64,000 nucleotides of DNA from Lentibacter sp. XHP0401 (GCF_025751535.1 NZ_JAOWLC010000011.1:94649-158648), one strand, 5' to 3'; shown: positions 1 through 8,155, counted from the first letter of the stretch. Program-made: numbers and translations. Notes: generated by a model from the sequence alone, not told the origin.

Positions 1-270
1 TTCGGTCAAAGCCTTCTCCAGTTGCCCTTGGCCGTAAAGGTTGATCACCGGTTGCAACCAGATTTGCGGCGGGTCCTGAACCGCTGTTTGCCTTACAGCC
101 GCTTTGCCCGACAAAGCCTTCAGCCCTGCTTTGGCTTTCTTGTTACTCGGAAACCTTTTGAGGATGCTTTCGTAAACCATCCTTGCCTCATCAAGCATGC
201 CCTCTTTTGCCTTCTTCTGTCCCAGCCTGATCGCCTGATCAAGCTTGAGGGTTTCCAGATTGTCAGACAT
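1..270 (-). CDS. TPR-repeat protein, N-terminal part, cut by window edge
   Basis: The reverse strand reads from an ATG at 268-270 to the window edge without a stop, giving 90 codons of an incomplete protein. The sequence begins MSDNLETLKLDQAIRLGQKK and carries alternating Ala/Leu/Tyr spacing with an Ala-Lys-Lys-Ala turn, which is the helix-turn-helix pattern of a tetratricopeptide repeat (about residues 10-60). It ends in a second repeat-like start (Tyr-Gly-Gln-Gly-Gln-Leu-Glu-Lys-Ala). In Rhodobacteraceae such N-terminal TPRs often precede a sulfotransferase domain, but that part would lie outside the window, so no function is assigned. The plus-strand open frame over the same bases is its shadow. 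Confidence 0.6.
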   Translation of the reverse strand, partial: MSDNLETLKLDQAIRLGQKKAKEGMLDEARMVYESILKRFPSNKKAKAGLKALSGKAAVRQTAVQDPPQIWLQPVINLYGQGQLEKALTE

Positions 271-397
271 GGCTGTGAGCTTCGTCGGTTTTCAGTTTCA
301 TAAAACTGTCCATGATGTTTTTGTCAGCGTCAGGGTAACATGCCTCCTTCATCCGATAAAGCAACGCAGCTCACAACCCGGCGTTCATTAGGAATCT

Positions 398-440
398 AAA
401 AAAAACGGGCAGGGAAGCTCGGTGTCAGCTTCCCTGCCCG
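398..440 (-). terminator. strong rho-independent terminator
   Basis: A perfect 14-bp stem (406-419 with 427-440) closes a 7-nt loop. On the minus strand it is followed by eight T (complement of 398-405). It can end a minus-strand transcript from aroQ, or a short RNA starting in the 440-630 gap. Confidence 0.8.
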
Positions 441-492
441 CACCGAACGCCCCGTTATCTAATTTTCCGTTAACAGAAATCCCGTTCAGGCG

Positions 493-520
493 GTGCACGG
501 GTTGTGCACGCATGGTGCAC
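493..520. repeat. three GTGCAC palindromes at exact 11-bp spacing
   Basis: GTGCAC occurs at 493-498, 504-509 and 515-520, so the units start 11 bp apart and lie on one face of the helix. The array sits in the 366-bp gap between the TPR gene start and the aroQ stop, just upstream (minus strand) of the strong terminator. Apart from these two elements I see nothing else in 271-636. Confidence 0.5.
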
Positions 521-636
521 GCTTTTCACCCCCTCGATCTGGCGGACAAAAATGGCATTAACCATTGAAAACGCAGCCATAGGCCTTGGCTAAGAAAAGC
601 CTGCTAAACTGCCCGAAACTTCAATAAAACAAAGCG

Positions 637-1068
637 CTAGATCTGCCCCAAGGCCCACTCGATCCCCTCGACATAGCCCTGCACACCATGCCCGACGATG
701 ACATGATCCGCCCGCAAACTAACGTAAGAATGATGCCGGAACGCCTCGCGTTTGTGCACATCCGAGATATGCACCTCAACAACCGGCCCATCATATGCCG
801 AGAGCGCATCGAGCACAGCCACAGACGTATGTGTATAGGCCGCAGGATTGATCACAATCGCCTCCGCCACGTCGCGCGCCTCCTGAATCCAGTCCACCAG
901 AACGCCCTCATGGTTGCTCTGGCGAAAGTCGATTTCCACCCCGTCAGGCACAGCCTTGCGGCACATCGCCTCCACATCGGCAAGCGTGTCAGAACCGTAA
1001 ATTTCGGGCTGCCGCTTGCCGAGCAAATTCAGGTTCGGCCCGTTCAAGACAAAAATCGTCTGCGCCAT
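637..1068 (-). CDS. aroQ: 3-dehydroquinate dehydratase, type II
   Basis: This is the cytosolic dodecameric enzyme of the shikimate pathway that converts 3-dehydroquinate to 3-dehydroshikimate. The 143-aa length is normal for the type II family. The N-terminal [16 protein letters not shown] block carries the flexible-lid Arg and the catalytic Tyr24. The [11 protein letters not shown] block (about 77-87) and [18 protein letters not shown] (about 99-116), with the catalytic His, are both present. The ATG start gives the canonical [12 protein letters not shown] terminus. It is a single gene, reading towards the terminator at 398-440, with the LysM gene behind it on the same strand. Confidence 0.96.
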   Translation of the reverse strand: MAQTIFVLNGPNLNLLGKRQPEIYGSDTLADVEAMCRKAVPDGVEIDFRQSNHEGVLVDWIQEARDVAEAIVINPAAYTHTSVAVLDALSAYDGPVVEVHISDVHKREAFRHHSYVSLRADHVIVGHGVQGYVEGIEWALGQI

Positions 1069-1130
1069 GGAATGTCCTTTTCAGCTTGACCGAAACATTG
1101 GCCAGAACGGCGGCAAAGTGCAAGTCACAC

Positions 1131-1167
1131 AAAGAAAAGAGCCCCCGCATATCTTGCGGAGGCCCTC
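1131..1167 (-). terminator. terminator after the LysM/BON gene
   Basis: A stem of about 10 bp with wobble pairs (1139-1148 with 1156-1167) and a 7-nt loop is followed on the minus strand by a T-rich tract (complement of AAAGAAAA). It lies 20 bp past the stop at 1187. Confidence 0.6.
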
Positions 1168-1186
1168 AGAAGTTCAAGGCAAAAGC

Positions 1187-1603
1187 TTAGGCTTTCGTAT
1201 CCTGCGGAATGCGCAGAACCTGGCCCGGATAAATTTTGTCGGGGTCGCTCAGCATCGGCTTGTTGGCCTCGAAAATCTCCATGTAACGTGCGCCGCTACC
1301 CAGTGCTTTTTCCGAAACCGCCCAGAGCGTATCGCCCTTTTCGACGGTGTGGAAAGCCGCGTCGCCCGCGTCGTCTTCCACTTCGGCAACACCTTCAACG
1401 TTGCCCACAGCAAGGATAACTTTCTCGCGCATTTCGTCTGAAACGGCTTTGCCCGTCACCTTAACTTTGTCGCCCTCAACAACGATGTCGAGACCTTCGG
1501 CATCAAGCCCGAGGTCGGCAACTTCCTTCTTGAGATCTTCGGCTGTAGGCTCTTCGCTCTTAAGGCGTTTGCCCGAGCGCTTGAAAAAACTGAACAGACC
1601 CAT
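1187..1603 (-). CDS. BON and LysM domain protein (YgaU/LysM type)
   Basis: This 138-aa protein has a short basic start (MGLFSFFKRSGKR), then a BON-like domain at about residues 25-80 (pattern VEGDKVKVTGKAVSDEMREKV) and a C-terminal LysM domain at about 88-135 (HTVEKGDTLWAVSEKALG to KIYPGQVLRIP). The architecture is that of the small potassium-binding or stress protein family called YgaU or LysM/BON. LysM usually binds N-acetylglucosamine polymers, but no signal peptide is visible, so the protein is probably cytoplasmic. The exact role is not fixed by sequence. It is transcribed after the ABC exporter gene with a 66-bp gap and has its own terminator. Confidence 0.85.
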   Translation of the reverse strand: MGLFSFFKRSGKRLKSEEPTAEDLKKEVADLGLDAEGLDIVVEGDKVKVTGKAVSDEMREKVILAVGNVEGVAEVEDDAGDAAFHTVEKGDTLWAVSEKALGSGARYMEIFEANKPMLSDPDKIYPGQVLRIPQDTKA

Positions 1604-1669
1604 CTGGCCCTCCTAGGTTATATTGCCAGAAGAGTGTCCGCTATCCTCGTTGCTCCCACAAGGGGGAAT

Positions 1670-3463
1670 TCACGCCGCTTCTGCCCCGTCGGTAAACTGG
1701 AGCCGTGCAAGCCGAGCATAGAGGCCGTTTTCAGCCACCAAAGCATCATGCGTGCCCTGGGCAACAACGCGGCCATCTTCCATAACAACAATCCGATCGG
1801 CTTTTTTCACAGTCGCCAAACGGTGTGCCACAATCAGAGTGGTGCGGTCGGCCGAAAGCCGCTCTACGGCCTCCTGCACAGCGCGTTCGCTCTCTGCATC
1901 CAGCGCCGATGTGGCCTCATCCAGTAGCAAAATCGGCGCATCCCGCAGGATCGCCCGTGCAATCGCCACGCGCTGTTTCTGCCCGCCCGAAAGCATCACA
2001 CCGCGCTCGCCGAGCTTGGTGTCATAGCCCTCGCTCAAGGCCTCTATAAACTCATGCGCTGCCGCTGCCTTGGCCGCCGCCTCAACCTCATCGTCGCTCG
2101 CATCGGGGCGGCCAAAGCGGATATTATCCCGCGCAGAGCCCGCAAAAATCACAGGGTCTTGCGGCACAACGGCAATCTTGCTGCGGAAGTCCTCGCGCAG
2201 CATATCGCGCAGGTCCACACCGTCGAGCGTAATGCGCCCCTCCTGCGGGTCATAAAATCGCTGGATAAGCTGCATCACAGTGGTTTTTCCCGCGCCCGAA
2301 GGCCCGACAAACGCAACTGTTTCCCCGGGCTTAACCTCAAGGCTCACCGCGTCCAGAGCCGCACGGTCAGGGCGTGAAGGGTAGGTGAAACCCACCCCCT
2401 CAAAACGCACATCTCCATGCAAGGGCTTGGGGCAAGGCTGCGCCTTGTCAGGGTCATTGACTTGATCTGTCGCTTTGAGCAGCTCAACCAAACGCTCGGT
2501 CGCGCCGGCCGCGCGCTGCAGCTCGCCCCAGATCTCCGAAAGCGCCGCCACACCGCCCGCTACCATCACCGCATAGATCACAAACTGCACAAGCGCGCCC
2601 GAGCTCATCTCGCCCGCGCGCACATCGCGCGTGCCAATCCAGAGCACACCGACAACGCCTGCAAAAACCAGAAACATAACCGCAACCGTCATGATCGCCC
2701 GCACAGTGATCCGCTCTTTGGCAACGTCATAGCTCTTTTCGGTCACCTCAGAGAACTGTCTGCGCACCACGCGCTCCTGCGCAAATGATTGCACGGTTTG
2801 CACAGCCCCCAGCGTCTCTGAAGCCTGCCCCGAGCTGGCGGCAATCCAGTCCTGGTTTTCGCGGCTCAGCTTGCGCAGCTTACGCCCCAGCGTCATGATC
2901 GGAACAATCACCAAAGGCACGATTAACAGCACAAGCCCCGTGAGCTTTGCGCTGGTGAACAGCATCAAAATCATCCCGCCGAAAAAGATCAGCACATTTC
3001 GCAAAGCAACCGATACCGAAGAGCCGATGACGGATTGGATAAGCGTTGTGTCAGTCGTAATACGGCTCAGGATTTCACCTGTCATCACCTTCTCGTAAAA
3101 GCTCGGCGACAGCCCGATAACACGGTCAAAAACAGCCTTGCGAATGTCCGCCACAACCCGTTCACCCAAACGCGTGACAAGCGCATAACGCAGCCCCGTG
3201 CCAAGCGCGAGCAGCGCGGCAATGCCAATTGCAGCAACAAAATAAAGATCGAGAATTTCAACATTCTCGGTGCCGAAATTGTCAATCACTCGGCGCACCG
3301 CCAAAGGCAACGTCAGCGAAAGCGCCGCCGTCAGCGTAAGCGCCAGCCCCGCCGCAACAACAAGCCATTTGTAAGGTGCCATAAACGGCATAAGCGCCTT
3401 CAGTGCGGCCACATCCTTGGTTGCCGCGCGTTCTTCGCCGTCTTTTACTGGTGATCTAGCCAT
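1670..3463 (-). CDS. ABC exporter, fused permease and ATPase (MsbA-like half transporter)
   Basis: This 597-aa half transporter would act as an inner-membrane homodimer. An N-terminal six-helix exporter domain spans about residues 20-310. The nucleotide-binding domain follows, with Walker A (GPSGAGKTT), the signature LSGGQKQR, Walker B (ILLLDEATSALD) and the H-loop (IVAHRLAT). The family includes lipid A, lipid and drug exporters; the substrate here cannot be told. A longer frame opens at a TTG at 3505, but that stretch contains a GGGGCTT/AAGCCCC hairpin, and the ATG at 3463 (MARSPVKDGEE) gives a normal cytoplasmic start. The terminal IVAQGTHDALVAENGLYARL block is typical. It stands alone between tRNA-Gly and the LysM gene. 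Confidence 0.92.
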   Translation of the reverse strand: MARSPVKDGEERAATKDVAALKALMPFMAPYKWLVVAAGLALTLTAALSLTLPLAVRRVIDNFGTENVEILDLYFVAAIGIAALLALGTGLRYALVTRLGERVVADIRKAVFDRVIGLSPSFYEKVMTGEILSRITTDTTLIQSVIGSSVSVALRNVLIFFGGMILMLFTSAKLTGLVLLIVPLVIVPIMTLGRKLRKLSRENQDWIAASSGQASETLGAVQTVQSFAQERVVRRQFSEVTEKSYDVAKERITVRAIMTVAVMFLVFAGVVGVLWIGTRDVRAGEMSSGALVQFVIYAVMVAGGVAALSEIWGELQRAAGATERLVELLKATDQVNDPDKAQPCPKPLHGDVRFEGVGFTYPSRPDRAALDAVSLEVKPGETVAFVGPSGAGKTTVMQLIQRFYDPQEGRITLDGVDLRDMLREDFRSKIAVVPQDPVIFAGSARDNIRFGRPDASDDEVEAAAKAAAAHEFIEALSEGYDTKLGERGVMLSGGQKQRVAIARAILRDAPILLLDEATSALDAESERAVQEAVERLSADRTTLIVAHRLATVKKADRIVVMEDGRVVAQGTHDALVAENGLYARLARLQFTDGAEAA

Positions 3464-3549
3464 CTTATCCGCGCCTTTATTTTCAGGGGCTTTTTGAAGC
3501 CCCAAGGCAGGCCCGTCAAGCGGCCAAGTGTCACGATTTCAGGAAAGCC

Positions 3550-3623
3550 TGGAGCGGGCGGCGGGAATCGAACCCGCGTCATTAGCTTGGAAGGCTAAGG
3601 TCTTACCACTACACAACGCCCGC
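3550..3623 (-). tRNA. tRNA-Gly (anticodon TCC), CCA encoded
   Basis: The minus strand folds as a 74-nt cloverleaf. The acceptor GCGGGCG (3617-3623) pairs with CGCCCGC, followed by discriminator T and an encoded CCA at 3550-3552. The anticodon stem TTAGC/GCTAA holds the loop CTTCCAA, so the anticodon is TCC (reads GGA). The T-arm carries GGTTCGATTCC. Confidence 0.97.
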
Positions 3624-3658
3624 TTCGTGCGCTTGAATATCGGCTGCATGCGGGAGCG

Positions 3659-4336
3659 TCAAGCACCCACATCACCCTCCAACGGTTCAATCAACTCCGA
3701 ACCCTTGGCGCGGTTGCTATTTACCGCTCGGTTCACACGGTGCGCGCGCAGCGTGGCCTCGGGTGCAGGCGTCATCAGAAGTGCGGCTCCCCTGCCCTCC
3801 TCTCCAAGCCATTTGCCCCAAGCTTCCGGCTCCAGAATAACAGGCATACGATGATGCACCTTACCCGCCATGGCGTTTGAGCCCGTTGTCACAACCGCAC
3901 AGGTTGCAAGCGGCCCGTCCGCACTTTCCCAATCTTGCCAGATGCCCGCAAAGGCCAGCGGCGCACCGTCTTTGCGCGTATAATACCAAGGCAACTTCAC
4001 GCCCTCCGCCGTGCTGGCCCATTCGTAATATCCACTCGCAGGAATGATACAGCGGCGCGCGCGGACAGCCTCTGCAAAAGCAGGCTTGCCAGCAATTGTC
4101 TCGGCCCGCGCATTGATCAGCAGAGGGCCGTTATTTGGCGTTTTATACCATTGCGGAACAAACCCCCAACGCATTGCCACCAAAGCGCGCCCCTCCCCGC
4201 GTGAGCGCACCACGTGCACAGTATCTGTCGGGCAAATGTTGTAGTTTGGCACTGACGGCAAATTGTTCGCAGGCAAAGCCGCAAAGAGCTTGGCCATGGA
4301 ATCACTTGGCAAAGTCACCGCAATACGCCCACACAT
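3659..4336 (-). CDS. SRAP domain protein (YedK/HMCES family)
   Basis: This 225-aa protein starts MCGR, so Cys2 becomes the N-terminal nucleophile after Met removal. In this family the Cys forms a thiazolidine cross-link with abasic sites in single-stranded DNA, shielding them during replication. The other family blocks are present: NARAETI (about 83-89), the CIIPASGYYEW block with the conserved Glu (about 103-113), and HHRMPVIL with the active-site His (about 165-172). Length and termini are normal. It is monocistronic and divergent from maiA across 112 bp. SOS control is typical of the family, but I did not find a convincing LexA box. Confidence 0.93.
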   Translation of the reverse strand: MCGRIAVTLPSDSMAKLFAALPANNLPSVPNYNICPTDTVHVVRSRGEGRALVAMRWGFVPQWYKTPNNGPLLINARAETIAGKPAFAEAVRARRCIIPASGYYEWASTAEGVKLPWYYTRKDGAPLAFAGIWQDWESADGPLATCAVVTTGSNAMAGKVHHRMPVILEPEAWGKWLGEEGRGAALLMTPAPEATLRAHRVNRAVNSNRAKGSELIEPLEGDVGA

Positions 4337-4448
4337 GGAAACAAGGCTAAAGCACTGCTATACTGTGTGAAAGCCTTGAAACAATCTTGTTGCTTTTGAT
4401 GTATACGTTACATATCAAATGCCGGACACTAAGGAGATGTAACACGTT

Positions 4449-5093
4449 ATGGATTTCTACGGATATTTCCGCAGTTCGAGTTCCTATCGCTGTCGTATTG
4501 CCTTTAATCTTAAGGGTGTTGCCCCGAGATTCAAGCAAGTGCACCTCAAAAACGGCGCACAGCATGAGCCGGATTTCAAGGCGCTCAACCCGCAGGGCCT
4601 CTTGCCTGCCCTTGTCACAGAGACAGGTGATGTTCTCATCCAGTCTCTCGCCATCCTTGAGTGGCTCGACGAGACATATCCAACACCACCGCTCCTGTCC
4701 CAAAACCCCGTCACCCGTGCGCAGGAGCGCGGCTTCGCACAAGTCATTGCCTGTGAAATCCACCCGCTGCAAAACCTGCGCGTTCTGAAATACCTCACAG
4801 GTGATCTCGGCGTTGACGAGGCCGCAAAAGACGCATGGCTCACTCGCTGGATACGCGAGGGCTTGGAGGCCTGCGAAGGCCTGCTCGCCCAGCGCCGCGA
4901 GCACACCGAATTCTGCTACGGCAACGCACCGGGCCTCGCAGATATTTGCCTTGTGCCGCAAGTGTTTTCGGCCGAACGCTTCGGCATTGCATACGCCGAC
5001 CTGCCCCATATTTCCGCGGCCTATTCAGCCTGCCAAAAGCTGGCAGCCTTTGACAAAGCCGCCCCAAAGAACCAGCCTGATTTCGAAGCGTAG
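4449..5093 (+). CDS. maiA: maleylacetoacetate isomerase (zeta-class GST)
   Basis: This 214-aa enzyme isomerises maleylacetoacetate to fumarylacetoacetate with glutathione, in tyrosine/homogentisate breakdown. The thioredoxin-like N-domain holds the zeta-class loop SSSSYRCRIAF (about residues 9-19). The third position of the loop, Cys in mammalian enzymes, is Ser here; Ala or Ser is usual in alphaproteobacteria. The cis-Pro segment LNPQGLLPALVTETGDVLIQSLAILEWL reads well, and the helical C-domain contains ADICLVPQVFSAERF. The hmgA and fah partner genes are not in the window. An orphan TRAP binding-protein gene follows 47 bp downstream. Confidence 0.92.
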   Translation: MDFYGYFRSSSSYRCRIAFNLKGVAPRFKQVHLKNGAQHEPDFKALNPQGLLPALVTETGDVLIQSLAILEWLDETYPTPPLLSQNPVTRAQERGFAQVIACEIHPLQNLRVLKYLTGDLGVDEAAKDAWLTRWIREGLEACEGLLAQRREHTEFCYGNAPGLADICLVPQVFSAERFGIAYADLPHISAAYSACQKLAAFDKAAPKNQPDFEA

Positions 5094-5140
5094 AGTTCGA
5101 ATCTCTGGCCCATCCAGACGTGTAAAAAAGGGAGAAAAAC

Positions 5141-6175
5141 ATGTCACTAATGAAGAACGCACTCAAAGGCCTCGCCGTTGCGGCAGCCCTCACCGCCACG
5201 GGCGTTACGGCTCAAGCGCAAGAGGTTACACTCAAACTGCACCAGTTCCTGCCCGCACAGGCAAACGTTCCAAAGTTCGTTATCGACCCGTGGATCGAGC
5301 GCGTACAAGAGGCTTCAGGCGGCAAAATCAAAATTGATCACTACCCGAGCATGCAGCTTGGTGGCACACCCCCCGATCTTATCGGTCAGGTGCAAGACGG
5401 CGTCGCCGACATCACCTGGACAGTTCTCGGCTACACACCCAGCCGTTTCCCGCAAGCCGAGGTTTTCGAACTTCCCTTCATGATGAACAACGCCGAAGCA
5501 ACATCGCGTGCCTTCTGGGAATTTGCAGAAGCCAATATGTTCGACACCGACCTGAAAGACTTCAAAGTCCTCGGTGTCTGGGTGCACGGACCGGGCCTCA
5601 TTCACTCCAAAAGCCCGATCACAACCGTGTCCGACCTGAACGGTGTAAAACTGCGCGCCCCCACACGCATCATCAACAAGATGGTCTCCGACCTCGGTGC
5701 AACGCCCGTTGGCATGCCCGTTCCGGCCATCCCTGAAGCGCTCTCGAAAGGCGTGATCGACGCGGCGGTGATTCCTTGGGAAGTGACATCAGCGCTCAAA
5801 GTGCCGGAGCTTGTGCAAAACCACACCGAGTTCGGCAACGAGTCGCTCTACACAACAGCTTTCGTATTCGCGATGAACAAGCAGAAGTATGAAAGCCTCT
5901 CGGACGAAATGAAAGCCGCGCTCGACAGCCAGTCAGGTGCAGATTTCTCGGCTCTGGCGGGTAAAACCCAAGGCGAAGGCGATGCACCCGCGCGCAAGCT
6001 TGCGGTTGAAGCCGGCAACAACATCATCACCCTCACCGACGAACAAGTCGCCGAGTGGAAAGCCGCAGCCAGCAATGTGGAAGCCGGCTGGGTTGAAGAC
6101 ATGAACGGCAAAGGCTTTGACGGACAGGCGCTGCTTGACCAAGCCAAAGAGCTGATCAAGAAAAACGGCATGTAA
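5141..6175 (+). CDS. dctP: TRAP transporter substrate-binding protein (DctP family), orphan
   Basis: This 344-aa periplasmic protein has a Sec signal peptide (MSLMKNALKGLAVAAALTATGVTAQAQ, cleavage near residue 27) and the DctP fold. The fold is marked by the segment LIHSKSPITTVSDLNGVKLRAPTRIINKMVSDLGATPVG, which supplies the Arg that usually pairs with a substrate carboxylate, and by KGVIDAAVIPWE. A good Shine-Dalgarno (AAAGGGAG) precedes the ATG. No DctQ or DctM membrane gene lies within reach, so it must use membrane subunits encoded elsewhere or act as a spare binding protein. The ligand is unknown, with an organic acid the usual choice. A clean terminator follows. Confidence 0.92.
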   Translation: MSLMKNALKGLAVAAALTATGVTAQAQEVTLKLHQFLPAQANVPKFVIDPWIERVQEASGGKIKIDHYPSMQLGGTPPDLIGQVQDGVADITWTVLGYTPSRFPQAEVFELPFMMNNAEATSRAFWEFAEANMFDTDLKDFKVLGVWVHGPGLIHSKSPITTVSDLNGVKLRAPTRIINKMVSDLGATPVGMPVPAIPEALSKGVIDAAVIPWEVTSALKVPELVQNHTEFGNESLYTTAFVFAMNKQKYESLSDEMKAALDSQSGADFSALAGKTQGEGDAPARKLAVEAGNNIITLTDEQVAEWKAAASNVEAGWVEDMNGKGFDGQALLDQAKELIKKNGM

Positions 6176-6195
6176 GCTTTTTTAGATGAACCCGA

Positions 6196-6231
6196 AAGCC
6201 GCGGCAGCCCCGAGTCGCCGCGGTTTTTTTA
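6196..6231 (+). terminator. rho-independent terminator after dctP
   Basis: A perfect 7-bp stem CCGCGGC (6199-6205) pairs with GCCGCGG (6217-6223) around an 11-nt loop, followed directly by seven T. It lies 23 bp past the dctP stop. It faces the convergent GNAT gene, whose stop is at 6238. Confidence 0.85.
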
Positions 6232-6237
6232 TTGGCG

Positions 6238-6819
6238 CTACAACGCCCGCATCCAGAATTGCAACGGCTTGAGGCTCTCTTCGGCCTCGCCAATATCACG
6301 CCAGCCAAATTGCGCAATCGCGCCCTCAAGCGGCTGATAGCCTCGCCCAAGCCAGAAGGCATCCAGCGAGCGGTAGCCCTCGGGCTTGGCAGGATGCTGA
6401 TTCCCGCGATCAACCGCGCAGAAGGCCGACATCCCATATCCCAGCGCCCGCGCATGCGCTTCGCGGGCCTCAAAGAAGGCATGGCCCATCCCGCGCCCGC
6501 GATACTCGGGCAACAGCACAGATTCCGCACAGTAAAACACCGCGCTCAAATCCACGCCACTCCCCTCGAATGCCGCAGAAAAGTCATCCGCGTGCGCACT
6601 CAAAGGCATTCCCGTCGCTGCGCCAACCAGCCTTGGCCCGTCAAACGCACCCACGACAATCGCTTCGGAATTGCCCCGATACGGCTCCAGATACCGCCGC
6701 TCATAAGCAAAATCACCGCCATACAGATAGGGATAAGCGCGAAACACCTCGATGCGCAGCCGCGCCACATCATCAAGCGCGCGCTCCAGCGCTTCTCCCG
6801 TCACCACAGCAACCCGCAT
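6238..6819 (-). CDS. GNAT-family N-acetyltransferase
   Basis: This 193-aa protein shows the GNAT core: an acceptor-side strand (AIVVGAFDGPRLVGAATGMPL, about residues 55-75), then strand 4 and the acetyl-CoA pyrophosphate loop LLPEYRGRGMGHAFFEAREAHA (about 115-136, the Q/RxxGxG/A motif as RGRGMG). The substrate (amine, amino acid, peptide N-terminus or aminoglycoside) cannot be read from sequence. Its ATG overlaps the stop of the SnoaL-like gene by one base, so the two are translationally coupled as the last genes of the hisD-side minus-strand run. Confidence 0.82.
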   Translation of the reverse strand: MRVAVVTGEALERALDDVARLRIEVFRAYPYLYGGDFAYERRYLEPYRGNSEAIVVGAFDGPRLVGAATGMPLSAHADDFSAAFEGSGVDLSAVFYCAESVLLPEYRGRGMGHAFFEAREAHARALGYGMSAFCAVDRGNQHPAKPEGYRSLDAFWLGRGYQPLEGAIAQFGWRDIGEAEESLKPLQFWMRAL

Positions 6820-7214
6820 CAGCGGCTCACTTGCGCTACCCAGTCGGCCAGGTTGTAATAAGTTACAACGCGGGTGATCTTGCCGCCCTCAAGGCTAAAA
6901 AACGACCCTGCTGGCAAGCGGTAGGTCTGCCCTTTTGCGTCGGGCAAACCGCTGTCGGTCTCCAGATAGGTTCCGTTGACAATATACTCCGCCGCCGCGC
7001 GCGTGCCGCCTTCGCCCTCGAAAACCACCATGTCGGTCAGCTCTTCACTGTAGCAGCGGCTCATATGCGCGCAAAATTCGCCGAAAAGCGCCTTGCCACG
7101 CCGGACCTGCCCCTCATTTACATGATGCGCCACATCCTCGGCCAGACAGGCCAACATACCGTCGGTATCGCCCGCATTAAAAGCTGCGAAATAGGCTTCA
7201 ACTGTCTTGTTCAT
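6819..7214 (-). CDS. SnoaL/ketosteroid-isomerase-like (NTF2 fold) protein
   Basis: This 131-aa protein matches the NTF2/SnoaL small alpha-beta barrel. It begins with a helix and an acidic loop (VEAYFAAFNAGDTDGMLACLAEDVAHHVNEGQVRRGKALFGEF) and ends with strands (FFSLEGGKITRVVTYYNLADWVAQV). Length and layout fit the nuclear transport factor 2 family, called ketosteroid isomerase-related. No catalytic assignment is possible; the sequence gives a fold, not a reaction. It overlaps the phosphatase gene by 4 bp (ATGA) and the GNAT gene by 1 bp, so all three are co-translated. Confidence 0.82.
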   Translation of the reverse strand: MNKTVEAYFAAFNAGDTDGMLACLAEDVAHHVNEGQVRRGKALFGEFCAHMSRCYSEELTDMVVFEGEGGTRAAAEYIVNGTYLETDSGLPDAKGQTYRLPAGSFFSLEGGKITRVVTYYNLADWVAQVSR

Positions 7215-7672
7215 CTGCTTTCCCTCGGATCACCCCAATGCGCCTTGATCTGCGCGATTATCTGGTCGCGCGCCTCGCGATATGCAACAAGCTTGGCCTC
7301 ACGACCCTCGCCGATGGCGGTCGGGTCCATGATAGGCCAGTATTCAAGATCGGTGTGAAACCCGCGCGTCAGCTCTTCAGCCAGGTCGCGGCTCATCGGC
7401 GACAGCGCCACAACAACATCAAACGAGGAAAGCACCTCGCCCATCTTTTCCATCTCGTCAAAGCTGCGTGAGCGGTGACGCGACAGTTCCACGCCCAGCT
7501 CCTCACAAACCGCGACGGTAAACCCGTCAATCTCGAAATCGTTCTTCACACCGGCCGACTGCACATAGGTGCCCGTGCCGAAAAACCGCTTCATAAGTCC
7601 CTCTGCCATGGGCGAGCGCACTGCATTGTGATCGCAGCAAAACAAGACCGATTGCGGGAGTGGCTTCACCAA
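7211..7672 (-). CDS. low-molecular-weight phosphotyrosine phosphatase / arsenate reductase-like protein
   Basis: This 153-aa cytosolic protein has the LMW-PTP P-loop near its start: Cys13-Asp-His-Asn-Ala-Val-Arg19-Ser, the CX5R(S/T) phosphate-binding nucleophile motif. The general-acid Asp-Pro lies in YWPIMDPTA (about residues 118-126). Serine-rich HRSRSFDEM (about 79-87) sits where ArsC relatives place their resolving elements. The fold serves both tyrosine phosphatases and thioredoxin-linked arsenate reductases, and no ars genes are nearby, so phosphatase is the safer label. The gene starts 3 bp after UPF0262 and overlaps the SnoaL gene by ATGA. In many Rhodobacteraceae I recall infA following this gene; here it does not. 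Confidence 0.86.
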   Translation of the reverse strand: MVKPLPQSVLFCCDHNAVRSPMAEGLMKRFFGTGTYVQSAGVKNDFEIDGFTVAVCEELGVELSRHRSRSFDEMEKMGEVLSSFDVVVALSPMSRDLAEELTRGFHTDLEYWPIMDPTAIGEGREAKLVAYREARDQIIAQIKAHWGDPRESR

Positions 7673-7675
7673 AAT

Positions 7676-8155
7676 TTAGCCCCCGAAATGTAACACACAC
7701 ACCAGCGTAAACAGTCGCCGTGCCGTGTCATTGTCAATTTCGGCTTTGCCCTCCAGCCGCTCGGCCAGAATGCGCGCGCCTTCGTTGTGAATGCCCCTCC
7801 GCGCCATATCAATAGTCTCGATCTGGCTCGGCGGCATCGTCTTCACCGCATCGAAATAGCTCTCGCAAATCTGCCAGTAATCCTTCACCACCTGCCGGAA
7901 CGGCGAAAGCGAAAGATGAAACTCCGCCGCCTTGTCCTCGGCCTCGGTGAGCACATCAAACACCAGTCGCTTGTCGCGGATCGACAGGCCCACATGATAA
8001 GGCCCCTCAGGCACAGCCCGCTCTTCACGCTTGGGCAGGGTAAAGACATTGTCCTCCAGCAAATCATAAATCGCCACCTTCCGCTCCTGCTCGATCTCCG
8101 GTGTAGGAGGGGGGAGGTTGCTGTCATCCAGCTCGATATGAGAAATACGCGACAT
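7676..8155 (-). CDS. UPF0262 family protein
   Basis: This 159-aa protein matches the alphaproteobacterial UPF0262 family: MSRISHIELDD start, then IEQERKVAIYDLLEDNVFTL, the conserved GPYHVGLSIRDKRLVFDV segment and the AARRLFTLVC-like C-terminus. No signal peptide, membrane segment or catalytic motif is visible and the molecular function is unknown. The open frame runs 234 bp further upstream to 8389, but that part reads through two perfect hairpins and does not resemble the family, so the ATG at 8155 is the start. It lies between hisD and the phosphatase gene, a conserved position in this group. Confidence 0.9.
   Translation of the reverse strand: MSRISHIELDDSNLPPPTPEIEQERKVAIYDLLEDNVFTLPKREERAVPEGPYHVGLSIRDKRLVFDVLTEAEDKAAEFHLSLSPFRQVVKDYWQICESYFDAVKTMPPSQIETIDMARRGIHNEGARILAERLEGKAEIDNDTARRLFTLVCVLHFGG

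Noticed and set aside
22..303. 93-codon plus-strand open frame at the left edge
   Set aside because: It is the antisense shadow of the minus-strand TPR gene, which has better composition and a good start.
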